From positions 24,724 through 88,723 of the forward strand of contig JAIPJY010000026.1 in assembly GCA_021733925.1 (NCBI GenBank): a stretch of 64,000 nucleotides of DNA, in the 5' to 3' direction. Source of the DNA: Prosthecobacter sp. (GTDB taxonomy: Bacteria; Verrucomicrobiota; Verrucomicrobiia; Verrucomicrobiales; Verrucomicrobiaceae). The notes below the pieces were generated by a model. The model ran no database searches. It was not told the origin of the DNA and was given only the letters and a program-made list of their open reading frames with translations. Shown here in pieces: positions 8,574-17,850 of the stretch (positions within the stretch are counted from its first letter, which is position 1; the number at the start of each line of letters is the position of its first letter). The position numbers were made by a program, and so were the translations under genes.

Positions 8574-9857
8574 CTACCATGAGCCCGTGATGCCGGCTCC
8601 CACGAGATCACGCGCAAAAGGCTGTGATCCTGTGCCGGTGGAATCGTTCGTCGTGTGCTGGTAAAAAACCTCCAGCGACACATGGCGCTGCAGTGCGTAT
8701 TTCAGCCAGGGCCGCATGAATACGACATTGTCTTTGCGCGTGCCAGACACACCGGCGACATATGAATGATAAGTGGATAGGTCGTAACCAGCATCAGCAC
8801 CGAGGGTGACCTTGGTGCCAATCTGCTGCTGGATGCCCATCAGCACACCTTCCGACTGAAAGTACTGTCCGCTGAGGGAAGGGGAGTTTTGCGCACGCGC
8901 ATACAAATTGGCATACAGCGTGGTTTTGGGGCTCGCGGCATACTTGAACCCAATCGCGCCCAGCGGCAGCGTGGAATCACCCGCTGAAGCCGTGTGGAGC
9001 ATGTGAACCCCTGCGTTTCCCGTGAGTGAAAGCTTCTTGGATGCCTCATACTCCAGGCGCACGAGGTAATCCTGACCGGTCTGGCCACCGCTCCTGTCCA
9101 CCTCCTGCAGCATTTCGTTGAACTGAAGGCCCAGCCGAAACCTCGGTGAAAACGAGTAGTCGGCAAACACGCCGAACCGGTAGGTGGTGGAAGAAATCAG
9201 TGCATCATAGTGCGTGCGCTGAAGCTGTCCGTTGAGTCCCACCCGCACCTTTTCAGATACCTCATACATGATCTGCAGCTGCGGGGAGAACTGCACGCGT
9301 GCCGCCTGTCCGCCCACATCAAGATCACCGCCGGTCACCTGATGGAAAAGCCCCGAGAGCTTGAACGAAGTTTTCTTCATGCGGTAGGCAAGCGACAGCC
9401 GCAGGAAATGGTTGAATGAGTTTTGCTGGCTGAATTTGTCGTAGAAATTGAATTGGGCGTTGTAGTCAGCGAGCACCTGCAGCTTCGCCTTCTCATCTCC
9501 ATAGGAGTATTGAAAGCCCGGACTGAAGCTGTACATCATGTCGCTCTGCACATCCGTGTTTCTCAGAAACACATTCGAATCGTGCCTCCAGGTGCCCGAG
9601 GTGTACACACTCAGCTTCCAGTTCTTCAGAAGCTTCATCTGGTAGTTCATGAACTCATCCAGAAAGACATCCTCGGAGTCATTCTCATCCAATGTATCGA
9701 GCACCTTTTCAGACGCAGGGGAGGCGAGCGACGCCTGAGTGCCGGCCGCAGCGTCACGCAGTGTCTCCTGACCCTCGGCATTCACTGCATGCAACATCAT
9801 GCTGCACACAAGCAGTGCGGCAGGTAGTCTTGGCGATGTTGGTATTTTGATGTTCAT
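8574..9857 (-). CDS. Outer-membrane beta-barrel protein of the export operon
   Basis: This protein of 427 residues has a signal peptide (cleaved near residue 27) and a short acidic linker (LDENDSEDVFLDEF). The rest is a long series of alternating amphipathic strands with many aromatic girdle residues, ending GITGSW. The pattern resembles the BBP2-type putative barrels found in exopolysaccharide operons. Being co-transcribed with the Wza-like and Wzc-like genes, it may form or support the outer-membrane exit channel. The barrel fold is inferred from strand pattern; the export role is inferred from context. Confidence 0.8.
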   Translation of the reverse strand: MNIKIPTSPRLPAALLVCSMMLHAVNAEGQETLRDAAAGTQASLASPASEKVLDTLDENDSEDVFLDEFMNYQMKLLKNWKLSVYTSGTWRHDSNVFLRNTDVQSDMMYSFSPGFQYSYGDEKAKLQVLADYNAQFNFYDKFSQQNSFNHFLRLSLAYRMKKTSFKLSGLFHQVTGGDLDVGGQAARVQFSPQLQIMYEVSEKVRVGLNGQLQRTHYDALISSTTYRFGVFADYSFSPRFRLGLQFNEMLQEVDRSGGQTGQDYLVRLEYEASKKLSLTGNAGVHMLHTASAGDSTLPLGAIGFKYAASPKTTLYANLYARAQNSPSLSGQYFQSEGVLMGIQQQIGTKVTLGADAGYDLSTYHSYVAGVSGTRKDNVVFMRPWLKYALQRHVSLEVFYQHTTNDSTGTGSQPFARDLVGAGITGSW

Positions 9858-9865
9858 CAGCTGAG

Positions 9866-10858
9866 TTAGGGGGTGTCGGCAGAAACGACCGGAAGTGGGT
9901 TCTGTGGGGTGGACAAATCGGGGTTCGATGAAGGGTTGGTGGGCAGCGTGCCTGATGGGCTCGTGGTCGTGCCGCCGATCGTCGTGGTCGTGCCGCTGGA
10001 TGACGGGGTGACGAGCATCTGCTTCGACTGTGTCACGAGATTGCTGCCGCCTGTGGATGTGCCGCCGGTGAGATTGGTGACCTTGCCTGTCTGCGTATCC
10101 ACCAGCTCCGCTGCGATTTTGCCGCCACGGTTGAACAGCCAGATGACCGACCCCTGCGGCACCTTGACCTGGCCGCCCACTTCGCCACCGCCTGCCGCCG
10201 CCCCTTTGCCAATGCTGACATGGCTCAAGCCTTCACCCACCGCCACCACCGTTCTGCCCTCATCATGCTGCACCGTCCATGTCGCTGCTGTGATTTGCTT
10301 CGTGGTTTTATCCGTTGGCTGTGCGCTGTCATCCGCCTCTGGAGGCCCGCCCATCTTGTTGACGATCACACCTTCATCAGTGCCCACGGTCACTTTGATG
10401 GCCGGCTGGCTTTCCTTGGAAGTCCCCTGCGGGGTTGGGTCCATGTGAAACAAAGCTTTCCCGGCAATAATGGTGCACATCACATTGCCCCCGCCATCGG
10501 AATGGGCATCCGCTCCGTCAAACCGCACTTTCGTATCCGGGTAGATCACCACATGAAGTGTCGGCAGTGGCTTCAGCGAAGCCCCGGATTCAGCGCCACA
10601 AGTGATGACCGTTCCAGATCGAACAGTGTCACCTTTATGCACCTTCTTTTCACCCAGCCCGACCGTGGACACCATCACCACGCCTTTAACCGCAGCAAAC
10701 CGCGCCGAAACATGAGTGCCTTCCTGCGCACTGAGCGATCCGACAGCAATAAATACCATCAGCCAGCACAAGAAAAGAGGATGACGCGGCATCGTCAGGT
10801 GGGCTCCCGACTCAGGCTTGTCATTATCCATGAAAACTCGATTGTTTAGAATCATCAT
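9866..10858 (-). CDS. Secreted FecR-like protein, first gene of export operon
   Basis: This exported protein has up to 330 residues. A signal peptide ends at about SLSAQ, and the preferred start may be an internal ATG at 10792 (MPRHPLFLCW). The middle reads like a FecR-type beta domain: GVVMVSTVGLGEKKVHKGDTVRSGTVITCG, described here by its ends at about residues 60-90, then VIYPDTKVRFDG. The C-terminus is a Ser/Thr/Gly/Pro-rich low-complexity tail. FecR domains usually relay signals in TonB pathways, but no anti-sigma partner is present. The operon position suggests a surface or periplasmic role in polymer export or binding. A palindromic site lies about 55 bases upstream. Confidence 0.72.
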   Translation of the reverse strand: MMILNNRVFMDNDKPESGAHLTMPRHPLFLCWLMVFIAVGSLSAQEGTHVSARFAAVKGVVMVSTVGLGEKKVHKGDTVRSGTVITCGAESGASLKPLPTLHVVIYPDTKVRFDGADAHSDGGGNVMCTIIAGKALFHMDPTPQGTSKESQPAIKVTVGTDEGVIVNKMGGPPEADDSAQPTDKTTKQITAATWTVQHDEGRTVVAVGEGLSHVSIGKGAAAGGGEVGGQVKVPQGSVIWLFNRGGKIAAELVDTQTGKVTNLTGGTSTGGSNLVTQSKQMLVTPSSSGTTTTIGGTTTSPSGTLPTNPSSNPDLSTPQNPLPVVSADTP

Positions 10859-10912
10859 GAACTATAAAGCACAGGGTTCTCCATAGAGACGCTTACGTGG
10901 CTTAAATCTGGT

Positions 10913-10926
10913 TAAGGCTATGCTTA
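10913..10926. promoter_or_regulatory. Palindromic site TAAG-N6-CTTA upstream of export operon
   Basis: TAAGGCTATGCTTA lies 54 bases before the start of the FecR-like gene, in a 222-base gap that must carry the promoter of the export operon. It closely resembles the sequence before the phosphoglycosyltransferase gene at 38455-38473. Confidence 0.45.
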
Positions 10927-11080
10927 TTGACAGCACCACTTCTGAGAACTCCCCAGTGCCAATAAATCCAAAGTAATAGACTGAAGCTCTAGGAATTAGA
11001 GCATGGCTCCGCCATCAGTCACCCACTTCACTGCACCGCCAACCGTCTCTCCGCACGGCTTGGCATCCCCTTCATTCCCC

Positions 11081-12331
11081 TCAAGCTGGCACCAGCTCAT
11101 CCACCGGCACATTCTGCCGCCAGTCCCGATGACCTTCAGCCTCTGGATCCACCGCAGTGGAAACTGCCGCAAACCGTTCCCATTCGCCTTCGACAAACTG
11201 CTGGAAGCGATCGCGAAAAATCTTTGTGCTGAAGCGCTCCGCATTTCTCCGGCAGGAGAGGGCATCCCACTCGCGTGTTTCAAATTCACCAATCGCACCC
11301 TGCAAAGATTCAACACTCTGTTCACCAAAAAACAGCCCGGTTTTATTCTCAACCACCGTCTCCAGCGCACCACCGCGTCCATACGCAATGACGGGCGTGC
11401 CGCATGCCTGCGCCTCCAGCAGGATGATGCCAAAATCTTCCTCGCCACCGAACACAAATCCACGCGCCTGCTGCAGATGCTGCTTCAGCACCGCCTGCGG
11501 CTGCCAGCCCAGCACCTTCACATTCGGCCCCGCAAGACGCCGCAGCTTCGGCAGTTCCGGCCCGTCACCAATCACCACCAGTTCGCGGTCAGGCATCCCA
11601 TTGAATGCCTCAATAATCAGATCCATGCGCTTGTAAGGCACCAGCCGCGAGGCCGTCACGTAATAATTCTCTTTCTCATGGCAGGTGTCAAACCGCTCGA
11701 TGTTCACCGGCGGATACACCACCGTCGCGTCACGGCGATAAACCTTCTCAATTCGCCGCGCAATGAAGCGCGAATTCGCCATGAACGCATCCACACCCGC
11801 AGCCGTACGGCTGTCCCACATGCGAATGAAATGCAGCATGCTGCGCACCAGCCAGGAGATGGGGCCACGGTCCATCTTCGACTCCTTCAGATACTGGTTC
11901 TGCAAATCCCACGCATAACGAATCGGCGAGTGGCAGTAGCACAGATGCAGCTGGCGCGGCCCGGTGATGATGCCCTTCGCAAACGCATAGCTGCTCGTGA
12001 TCACCATGTCATAGCTGCTGAAATTAAACTGCTCGATCGCCAGCGGCATCAGCGGGAAGCAATGACGGTAGTACTTTTTTCCACCCGGAAGCTTCTGCAC
12101 AAACGATGTCTTGACCGGCTTCCCGTTCAAAAACTTCCGGCTCTCATCATCCAGCGCATCGATGAGACTGAACACATCAGCTTCCGGGTACACTTTCAGC
12201 ATCTGCTCCAGTACTCGTTCGGCTCCTCCATAAACAGGAAGCCAGTCGTGGACGATGGCGATACGACGCTTGGATGGGGTGCTGCTCATGGCGGTGTTTG
12301 TTGGGGTAGGGGTGTTTGGGGCAAAGTTCAT
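11081..12331 (-). CDS. Family 4 glycosyltransferase
   Basis: This cytoplasmic GT-B enzyme of 416 residues adds a sugar to the lipid-linked repeat unit. The N-terminal domain starts RRIAIVHDWLPVYGGAERV, and the C-terminal nucleotide-sugar domain has the EX7E motif (EDFGIILLEAQACG). Substrate and linkage cannot be read from sequence. The ATG at 12331 overlaps the upstream stop as ATGA, which supports this start even though it adds a Pro/Thr-rich leader. It is the last gene of the long biosynthetic run. Confidence 0.9.
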   Translation of the reverse strand: MNFAPNTPTPTNTAMSSTPSKRRIAIVHDWLPVYGGAERVLEQMLKVYPEADVFSLIDALDDESRKFLNGKPVKTSFVQKLPGGKKYYRHCFPLMPLAIEQFNFSSYDMVITSSYAFAKGIITGPRQLHLCYCHSPIRYAWDLQNQYLKESKMDRGPISWLVRSMLHFIRMWDSRTAAGVDAFMANSRFIARRIEKVYRRDATVVYPPVNIERFDTCHEKENYYVTASRLVPYKRMDLIIEAFNGMPDRELVVIGDGPELPKLRRLAGPNVKVLGWQPQAVLKQHLQQARGFVFGGEEDFGIILLEAQACGTPVIAYGRGGALETVVENKTGLFFGEQSVESLQGAIGEFETREWDALSCRRNAERFSTKIFRDRFQQFVEGEWERFAAVSTAVDPEAEGHRDWRQNVPVDELVPA

Positions 12332-13944
12332 GCCGCCTGTTGAATGGTTTGCGTTTCAGCCGTCTCGGATTCCTTTCGGAACACACGGCTCGCGGTCTGA
12401 CGAATAACAGATTCGATTTTTTCCTGCACCGCACTCAGCGCGTAAATGTCCTGCGCCGTCTGCTGCGCCTGCCGGGAAAGTTCCATCGCAAAGCGTGAGT
12501 CTCCCTGCAAACGCTTCAAAGCATCTGCGAGCTCACTCGCACTACCAGGATCCACCAGCAGTCCGGTCTCCTCATGCTGCACAATCTCCGCCGCACCACC
12601 CGCACGCGAGGCGATCACCGGCTTGCCCGCCAGCATGCCTTCCACAATCACACGGCCAAAAGGTTCGGGATACACCGACGCGTGCACCACCACATCAGCC
12701 ATGTCAAAATACGCCATCGTCTCCTTTTGAAATCCTGCGAAGTGAATCCGCCCTGCAAGCTCCGGCGCATCCGCCTGGGTATGCAGCTCCTGCGCATACT
12801 TGCGGTCCTCATCCGTGAACAGCGCATCTCCCAGCAGCACCGCATGTGCGGCAGGCAAAACTTTCAGTGCCTCCAGCAGCACATGCTGGCCCTTCCAGTG
12901 CGCCAGTCGTCCCGCCATCAAAACCGTCCACGCGTCAGACGGAATGCCAAGACCCGCACGCAATGCCTTCACCTCACTTGCCGGCGAGCGTTCAGTTGGA
13001 ATGCGGAACCCATTGGGAATGACCACACACAGTTCAGCGCGACCACCGCACGCAATGAAGGCCGCCTTCGTCGCCTCTGAATTCGCGATCACACTTTGTG
13101 CGCAGAAGTTTGCGCAATGAATCAACGCCTGCTGGTTCAGCAGGCTGAAGTGACCGTCCGCAATGATGTCGTGAAGATGAAAAATCAAAGGCCGCCCCGC
13201 CAGCCGTGCCGCAGGACCACCAATGATCAAAGCCTTCGCAGTGTTCGCATACACCACGTCAAATGACCGTGCCGCCTGCACAATCCGCAGCATCAGTTGC
13301 AGGATGCCTGGGATGGATCTCAGCACGCGTTTCAGCCCCGCCTGCTTGTCCACCGTCGATGCCTCATCACCCAGTTCCAGCACACTCGTTTTCACGCCGA
13401 CATTTTCCAGCGCCGTGCGAAACTCACCGTCTTGAAATAAAATCACTTCGCTGTCAGCAGCGCGTGCAGCGGCAATGTCCAGCAGCATCAGCTCCGCACC
13501 GCCCAGACGTCCCGTCTGATCAAGAAACAGCACCTGCGGCTCCTTGTGGCCTGTCTTTTTGCGGATGCTCAGCAACTGCAGCACCATGCCGACAACGATG
13601 CCGCCCACACATCCGAACAAACCCGCCCACACATCCGCCTTGTCCATCGCACGTCCTGGGATCGAAGACTGCATCAGCTCCAGCAGGATGTTCAGCAGCG
13701 TGATGAATCCCGTCATCAGCCACATGCGGCTGAAGGCCTTTTCCAGCGCTCCAAACGCCAGCCAGACCGTCGTGCCGAGAATGCCGAACGCTCCCAGATT
13801 GAGCCAGAAATCCATGAGGTCGAAGTACTCAGACCAGCGGAAAGGCAGGAAGGGGATGCGCGGGCTTCCCAGCGTCGGCTTCAGCGCCAGCCACAGTCCT
13901 GCGGCAAGCATGATCAGCAGTGCGATGCGTGCGTATCGTTTCAT
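12328..13944 (-). CDS. VanZ-like membrane domain fused to family 4 glycosyltransferase
   Basis: This protein of 538 residues has two parts. Residues 1 to about 130 form four or so membrane helices in a VanZ-like arrangement (FWLNLGAFGILGTTVWLAFG, LLNILLELMQSSIPGRAMD). From about 140 onward is a complete GT-B transferase that begins LFLDQTGRLGGAELMLLD and carries the EX7E motif EPFGRVIVEGMLAG. The start at 13944 overlaps the previous stop as ATGA. VanZ-like domains are known as separate proteins or N-terminal modules of uncertain role; here the domain would tether the transferase to the membrane. Confidence 0.88.
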   Translation of the reverse strand: MKRYARIALLIMLAAGLWLALKPTLGSPRIPFLPFRWSEYFDLMDFWLNLGAFGILGTTVWLAFGALEKAFSRMWLMTGFITLLNILLELMQSSIPGRAMDKADVWAGLFGCVGGIVVGMVLQLLSIRKKTGHKEPQVLFLDQTGRLGGAELMLLDIAAARAADSEVILFQDGEFRTALENVGVKTSVLELGDEASTVDKQAGLKRVLRSIPGILQLMLRIVQAARSFDVVYANTAKALIIGGPAARLAGRPLIFHLHDIIADGHFSLLNQQALIHCANFCAQSVIANSEATKAAFIACGGRAELCVVIPNGFRIPTERSPASEVKALRAGLGIPSDAWTVLMAGRLAHWKGQHVLLEALKVLPAAHAVLLGDALFTDEDRKYAQELHTQADAPELAGRIHFAGFQKETMAYFDMADVVVHASVYPEPFGRVIVEGMLAGKPVIASRAGGAAEIVQHEETGLLVDPGSASELADALKRLQGDSRFAMELSRQAQQTAQDIYALSAVQEKIESVIRQTASRVFRKESETAETQTIQQAA

Positions 13945-15050
13945 GATGTTTGGGGGCGCCATCCGGCTTCGCGGTACACTTCACACACCTGTTTGGCGAT
14001 CCGGTCCCACGTGAAGCCGCGCATCACATGCTCACGGCACGCTTCACGCGTTGGCAGGCGCAGCGTCCCGTCCAGCCATCGGCTCAGTCCATCAGCGATG
14101 TGTTCGCTGCTCGTTCCTTTCAAAACCAAATCTTCACCCAGCCCATCCACCGTGTCCGGCAGACCACCCACGGGTGTCACCAGCACCGGTGTGCCGCACG
14201 CCAGTGATTCCAGCGAGATCAATCCAAAACCCTCCAGCGCAGAACTTGGCACGATCGAAAGATCCGCCGCCGCATACACCGTTGGCAGGGTGGCCTCCGG
14301 GATGAAGCCAAGAAACTCCACGCTCTTGGACAACCCTGCGCGCAGCACCTGCTGCTCCAGTTCCTCACGCAGCGGGCCTTGGCCGCCAATCATGAGCTTC
14401 ACGTCAGGATGTTGCACCGTTGCCTTTCCGAAGGCTTCGATCAATGTTTCCAGTCCCATGCGCCGCGCCAGCCTGCGCACACACACAATGATTTTCTGCT
14501 TCTGCGGCCACAGCATGCGCTGCCGCGCTTCCACCACATCCAGTGGTTGAAACGCATCCGTTTCCACACCGCCAGGAATCACATGCACTCGGTCTGCCGG
14601 CACGCCATAGCCCTGGCAGAGCTGATCTCGAAACGCCTTGGAAAGAACGATGAAACGATCTGCGCGGTGGTACACCGCGCGCTCCAGCATGCGCTTGCAC
14701 ATCACCGTGTGCATCTTGCCTCCTTCACGCTGCGACTCACTGGCCCATGGCCCATGAAAATGCACCACATGTCCGTCCCACCGTCGGCCCAGCAGTGCCG
14801 GCAGCGCGTAGAGCGCAAAGTGAGACGCCAGCAGTCTGCCGCGCCTTGGCACCACGGCTTCGCGCACCGCCTTCCAGCGCTGCATCAGCGGTTTGTTCGC
14901 AGGGCCCAGGCAGGCCGCTTTTTCAGAATCACCAAAGCCGTACGCTGTCACACGCACCCCCTGGCGCACCAGCGCGTTGTTCAGACCGCTGAAGTAGCGG
15001 TCCACTCCGACTGCGGAGGCCTTCAAATTCATGCCGAGTTGTGCAATCAT
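13941..15050 (-). CDS. Family 4 glycosyltransferase
   Basis: This GT-B transferase of 369 residues starts at an ATGA overlap with the preceding acetyltransferase gene. The N-terminal half holds VVHFHGPW and RADRFIVLSKAFRDQL, and the C-terminal half IIVCVRRLARRMGLETLIEAF and the EX7E segment EGFGLISLESLACG. A predicted role is addition of one residue of the repeat unit on the cytoplasmic face. Donor sugar is not predictable. Confidence 0.9.
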   Translation of the reverse strand: MIAQLGMNLKASAVGVDRYFSGLNNALVRQGVRVTAYGFGDSEKAACLGPANKPLMQRWKAVREAVVPRRGRLLASHFALYALPALLGRRWDGHVVHFHGPWASESQREGGKMHTVMCKRMLERAVYHRADRFIVLSKAFRDQLCQGYGVPADRVHVIPGGVETDAFQPLDVVEARQRMLWPQKQKIIVCVRRLARRMGLETLIEAFGKATVQHPDVKLMIGGQGPLREELEQQVLRAGLSKSVEFLGFIPEATLPTVYAAADLSIVPSSALEGFGLISLESLACGTPVLVTPVGGLPDTVDGLGEDLVLKGTSSEHIADGLSRWLDGTLRLPTREACREHVMRGFTWDRIAKQVCEVYREAGWRPQTS

Positions 15051-15505
15051 GATGGTTTCGCGACGTCGCCGATTTTGCGTGCCGGATTGCCGGCCCAGAT
15101 TTCAAAGGGTGGAATGTTCTTCGTCAGCACCGATCCGGCGCCGAGCACCGACTTCTGGCCAATCGTCAAAGGTGTGTTCGGGCGTGCCACCACGATGCTG
15201 TGCGCTCCGATCGTCACATCATCCTCCAGCGTGATGAAATGCGGCGAGCCGATCCACGTTTCCGCCGCCAGTGTGACATGATGGTAAACACGGCACCGCT
15301 TGCCGATGCGCACCTGCGGGTGCATCACGATGCCCATCGCATAATGCTCCAGGATCACGCCATCGCCCACCTCCGCTTCGGCGGGCAGCAGGCACTTGTG
15401 CAGCGTGAAGTTCACCGTCTTCACGATGCGCGCGGGAAGTTTCCAGCCTCGACGCAGCAGGTCGCGGCTCCACTTCCAGAGCAGTTCAGGACTGTGCAAG
15501 CGCAT
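15047..15505 (-). CDS. Hexapeptide-repeat acyltransferase (serine acetyltransferase-like)
   Basis: This left-handed beta-helix transferase of 152 residues probably O-acetylates a sugar of the repeat unit. Hexapeptide imperfect repeats run from about residue 45 (VGDGVILEHY, VRIGKRCRVYHHVTLA, VTIGAHSIVVA, IGQKSVLGAGSVLTKNIPP). The tail WAGNPARKIG is typical of the group. It overlaps the upstream glycosyltransferase gene by 20 bases. The acetyl donor is assumed from the family. Confidence 0.87.
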   Translation of the reverse strand: MRLHSPELLWKWSRDLLRRGWKLPARIVKTVNFTLHKCLLPAEAEVGDGVILEHYAMGIVMHPQVRIGKRCRVYHHVTLAAETWIGSPHFITLEDDVTIGAHSIVVARPNTPLTIGQKSVLGAGSVLTKNIPPFEIWAGNPARKIGDVAKPS

Positions 15506-16685
15506 GGCTGGATTTGAAGGCTTGTTGTTTTTCTGCGCGCCCTGTCTGCGGATTCTTGGCTGCGGCGGTAAATGTTTCGATCATCTTCTGCGCCACGGCA
15601 GGGATGGAGATGTCGCGCTCCACCCAGTGGCGGCCATTTTCCGCCAGCTGGCGTCGCAGCTTCGGTCCGCTGATGAGCTGGCGCAGCAGCACCGCCATCG
15701 CAGCCGGGTCACGCTGCGTGAAGATGAGACCGCCTTCACTCTGGCGGATGAGATATGGGATCTCGCCCGAGTCGGAGCCGATCACCGCTGCGCCGCAGGC
15801 CATCGCCTCGGGGATCACCCGGCCAAATTGCTCTTCCCAGTTTGCCTGCGTTTCAGAAGGCAGCACCAGCATGTCCATTGAGGCCAGCCAGCGCGGCGTT
15901 TCATCATGCGGGACGTAGCCCGCGAAGAAGATGCGGTCACGCACACCCTCCTTCGTGAGCAGTTGTTCGAACTCCGCCTGAAACTCTCCCGTGCCCACAA
16001 GCACCATGCGCCAGTCCAGATCACGCACACGGCCCAGCGCCGCTGCCATCGTGCGCAGACCCTTCGGCTCGATCAGACGTCCCACATAGCCGATCACAGG
16101 CGACTTGGTTTGTGGAAAGCGCTCGGGCGGCGTTGCTTTCAGGCGCGGATGGTAGCGCTCAGGATCCAGCGGCAGCGCACACACGGTCTGCCTGCCACGG
16201 TACCCCTTGGCCTGCAGCACTTCCGCCACACGGTCCGTGATCGGCAGTGCGAAGCTCGATGAGCGATACACCATTTTCTCCAGCCATGAAAACGGCGCGG
16301 GATATTTCTTTTTGATGTTCTGGCAGGAGTAGAAGCCAAACGGCACCCGGATCGATCGGTTGTTGGCGTGGCAGACCTGTGCCGTGGCCAGCGCATACGG
16401 CTCATGGTTCATGTAGATCACGTCCGGCTTCAGCTCGCTCAGAAATCTCTGCCACCGCATGCGATACACGTGGAGGATGATGCTCCCGTTTTTCCACACC
16501 GCGCAGCGGATCACGGAGTCTTCCAGTCCTTTACAAGGCTCCTGCCGCAGCGCATTGCCAAATTCGTCGTGCCACTGGTCCGGCACCACGAGGGTGATCT
16601 TCCAGCCCGTCTCACGTTGGACGCGGGCATACACCTCCTGGTTCAGGGCCGTGGCGGAGGAATGACTGACAATGAGAATGTGCAT
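15486..16685 (-). CDS. Family 4 glycosyltransferase
   Basis: This transferase of 399 residues has a clear Rossmann-like start (MHILIVSHSSATALNQEVY). Its donor domain contains VIGYVGRLIEPKGLRTM and the EX7E-type EQFGRVIPEAMACG. The C-terminal 20 or so residues are basic and low in conservation. It starts 10 bases after the upstream transferase gene ends and overlaps the next gene by 20 bases, so it is part of the same transcript. Confidence 0.9.
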   Translation of the reverse strand: MHILIVSHSSATALNQEVYARVQRETGWKITLVVPDQWHDEFGNALRQEPCKGLEDSVIRCAVWKNGSIILHVYRMRWQRFLSELKPDVIYMNHEPYALATAQVCHANNRSIRVPFGFYSCQNIKKKYPAPFSWLEKMVYRSSSFALPITDRVAEVLQAKGYRGRQTVCALPLDPERYHPRLKATPPERFPQTKSPVIGYVGRLIEPKGLRTMAAALGRVRDLDWRMVLVGTGEFQAEFEQLLTKEGVRDRIFFAGYVPHDETPRWLASMDMLVLPSETQANWEEQFGRVIPEAMACGAAVIGSDSGEIPYLIRQSEGGLIFTQRDPAAMAVLLRQLISGPKLRRQLAENGRHWVERDISIPAVAQKMIETFTAAAKNPQTGRAEKQQAFKSSHALAQS

Positions 16686-16695
16686 GGCTTCGAAA

Positions 16696-17850
16696 TCAGT
16701 TCGGGCTGTTAAGGTGGGCGAGATAGGCGTCTTCCGTCATCTGCGCGATGCGGTCCCAGGTGTAGTTCATCTCCACACGTTCACGGGCATTGGCGCCCAT
16801 GATCTTGAGATGATGCGGATGAGCACACAGTCGCCGCAGCACCGTGGCCACTTGCTCTGCATCATGCTCGATGAAGTCACCGTTTTCACCGGGGGAGATG
16901 AAGTCCTCCGTCCCATTGATGCGCGTGGCCACCACCGGCAGACCGCACGCGGCGGCTTCGATGGTCGCGAGGCTGAAGGCTTCATACCAGCTTGGAAAAA
17001 GGAAGAAGTCCGCGGCACCCAGCGCCTGAGGCATGTCTTGGCGGAAGCCGCCGAAGACGATGTGATCGGCGGCACCCGAATCACGCGCCATCTGCGTGAA
17101 GCGCGCACGGTCAGGGTCATCACCCGCCACAAACAGCGTCAGCGGCACATCCTTGAGATGTCCCATCGCCTGGATCGCAAAGTCGAGTCCCTTGCGTGCC
17201 CACTCACCGCCTGCAAAGATCGCCAAGATCCGGTCCTGCGGCACATTGTGCTTCGCACGCCATGAGCTCTTCGCCTCGGCACTGAGTGGTTTGAATCGCA
17301 CCGTGTCCGCCGCATTGGGGACGATGCGTACCTGCGCTGGCCCGATGTTGTAATGCTTCTGCAGTTCAGCAGCCACACCTCGCGACACCGGCAGAAACAT
17401 CGGGGCCTTGTGCCCCGCACGGTGCTGATACAGCCGCTTCTCCGCCGCACACGTGGCATTCAGATACATCCAGCGCGTGAGTCGGCGTGCGGGCGAAACT
17501 TTTTCCGAGCGCCCCAGCCGGTCCAGAATCAGCTTCTTCGCAGGCTGAATGTTTTGAATCGTCACCACATTGCCGCGCTGCGTGTTGCAGCCAATCGTGT
17601 GGACGATTTCAAACTGTCCCGGACGCACCCGCCGGTTCACTTCCAGGTAGTAGCTGCCGAAGTCGATCACCTCCGCCCAGTTCACTCCTGGCACTCGATG
17701 CCAGTCGATGTTGGTGAGGTCGAGATCTTCCGCTTTGCGTGCGTAGAGATGCACCTCGTGCTTTTTGGCGAGTCGTTCGGCGACTTCATTGACCGCGCGC
17801 GCGCTGCCATCACGGCGGTTGCAGTTGATCATGGCGTAGGCGATTTTCAT
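16696..17850 (-). CDS. Family 4 glycosyltransferase
   Basis: This GT-B transferase of 384 residues begins MKIAYAMINCNRRDGSARAV. Acceptor-domain features include IVHTIGCNTQRG. The donor domain holds ILAIFAGGEWARKGLDFAI and the EX7E motif EAFSLATIEAAACG. The start overlaps the stop of the polymerase-like gene as ATGA. Organisation resembles hexosyltransferases of the RfaG/WaaG branch, but the substrate is not established. Confidence 0.9.
   Translation of the reverse strand: MKIAYAMINCNRRDGSARAVNEVAERLAKKHEVHLYARKAEDLDLTNIDWHRVPGVNWAEVIDFGSYYLEVNRRVRPGQFEIVHTIGCNTQRGNVVTIQNIQPAKKLILDRLGRSEKVSPARRLTRWMYLNATCAAEKRLYQHRAGHKAPMFLPVSRGVAAELQKHYNIGPAQVRIVPNAADTVRFKPLSAEAKSSWRAKHNVPQDRILAIFAGGEWARKGLDFAIQAMGHLKDVPLTLFVAGDDPDRARFTQMARDSGAADHIVFGGFRQDMPQALGAADFFLFPSWYEAFSLATIEAAACGLPVVATRINGTEDFISPGENGDFIEHDAEQVATVLRRLCAHPHHLKIMGANARERVEMNYTWDRIAQMTEDAYLAHLNSPN

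Noticed and set aside
11003-12343. A 446-residue plus-strand open frame
   Set aside because: It is antisense to a well-supported family 4 glycosyltransferase and has the composition of a shadow frame.
13546-14550. A 334-residue plus-strand open frame
   Set aside because: It runs across two confirmed minus-strand glycosyltransferase genes and shows no domain.
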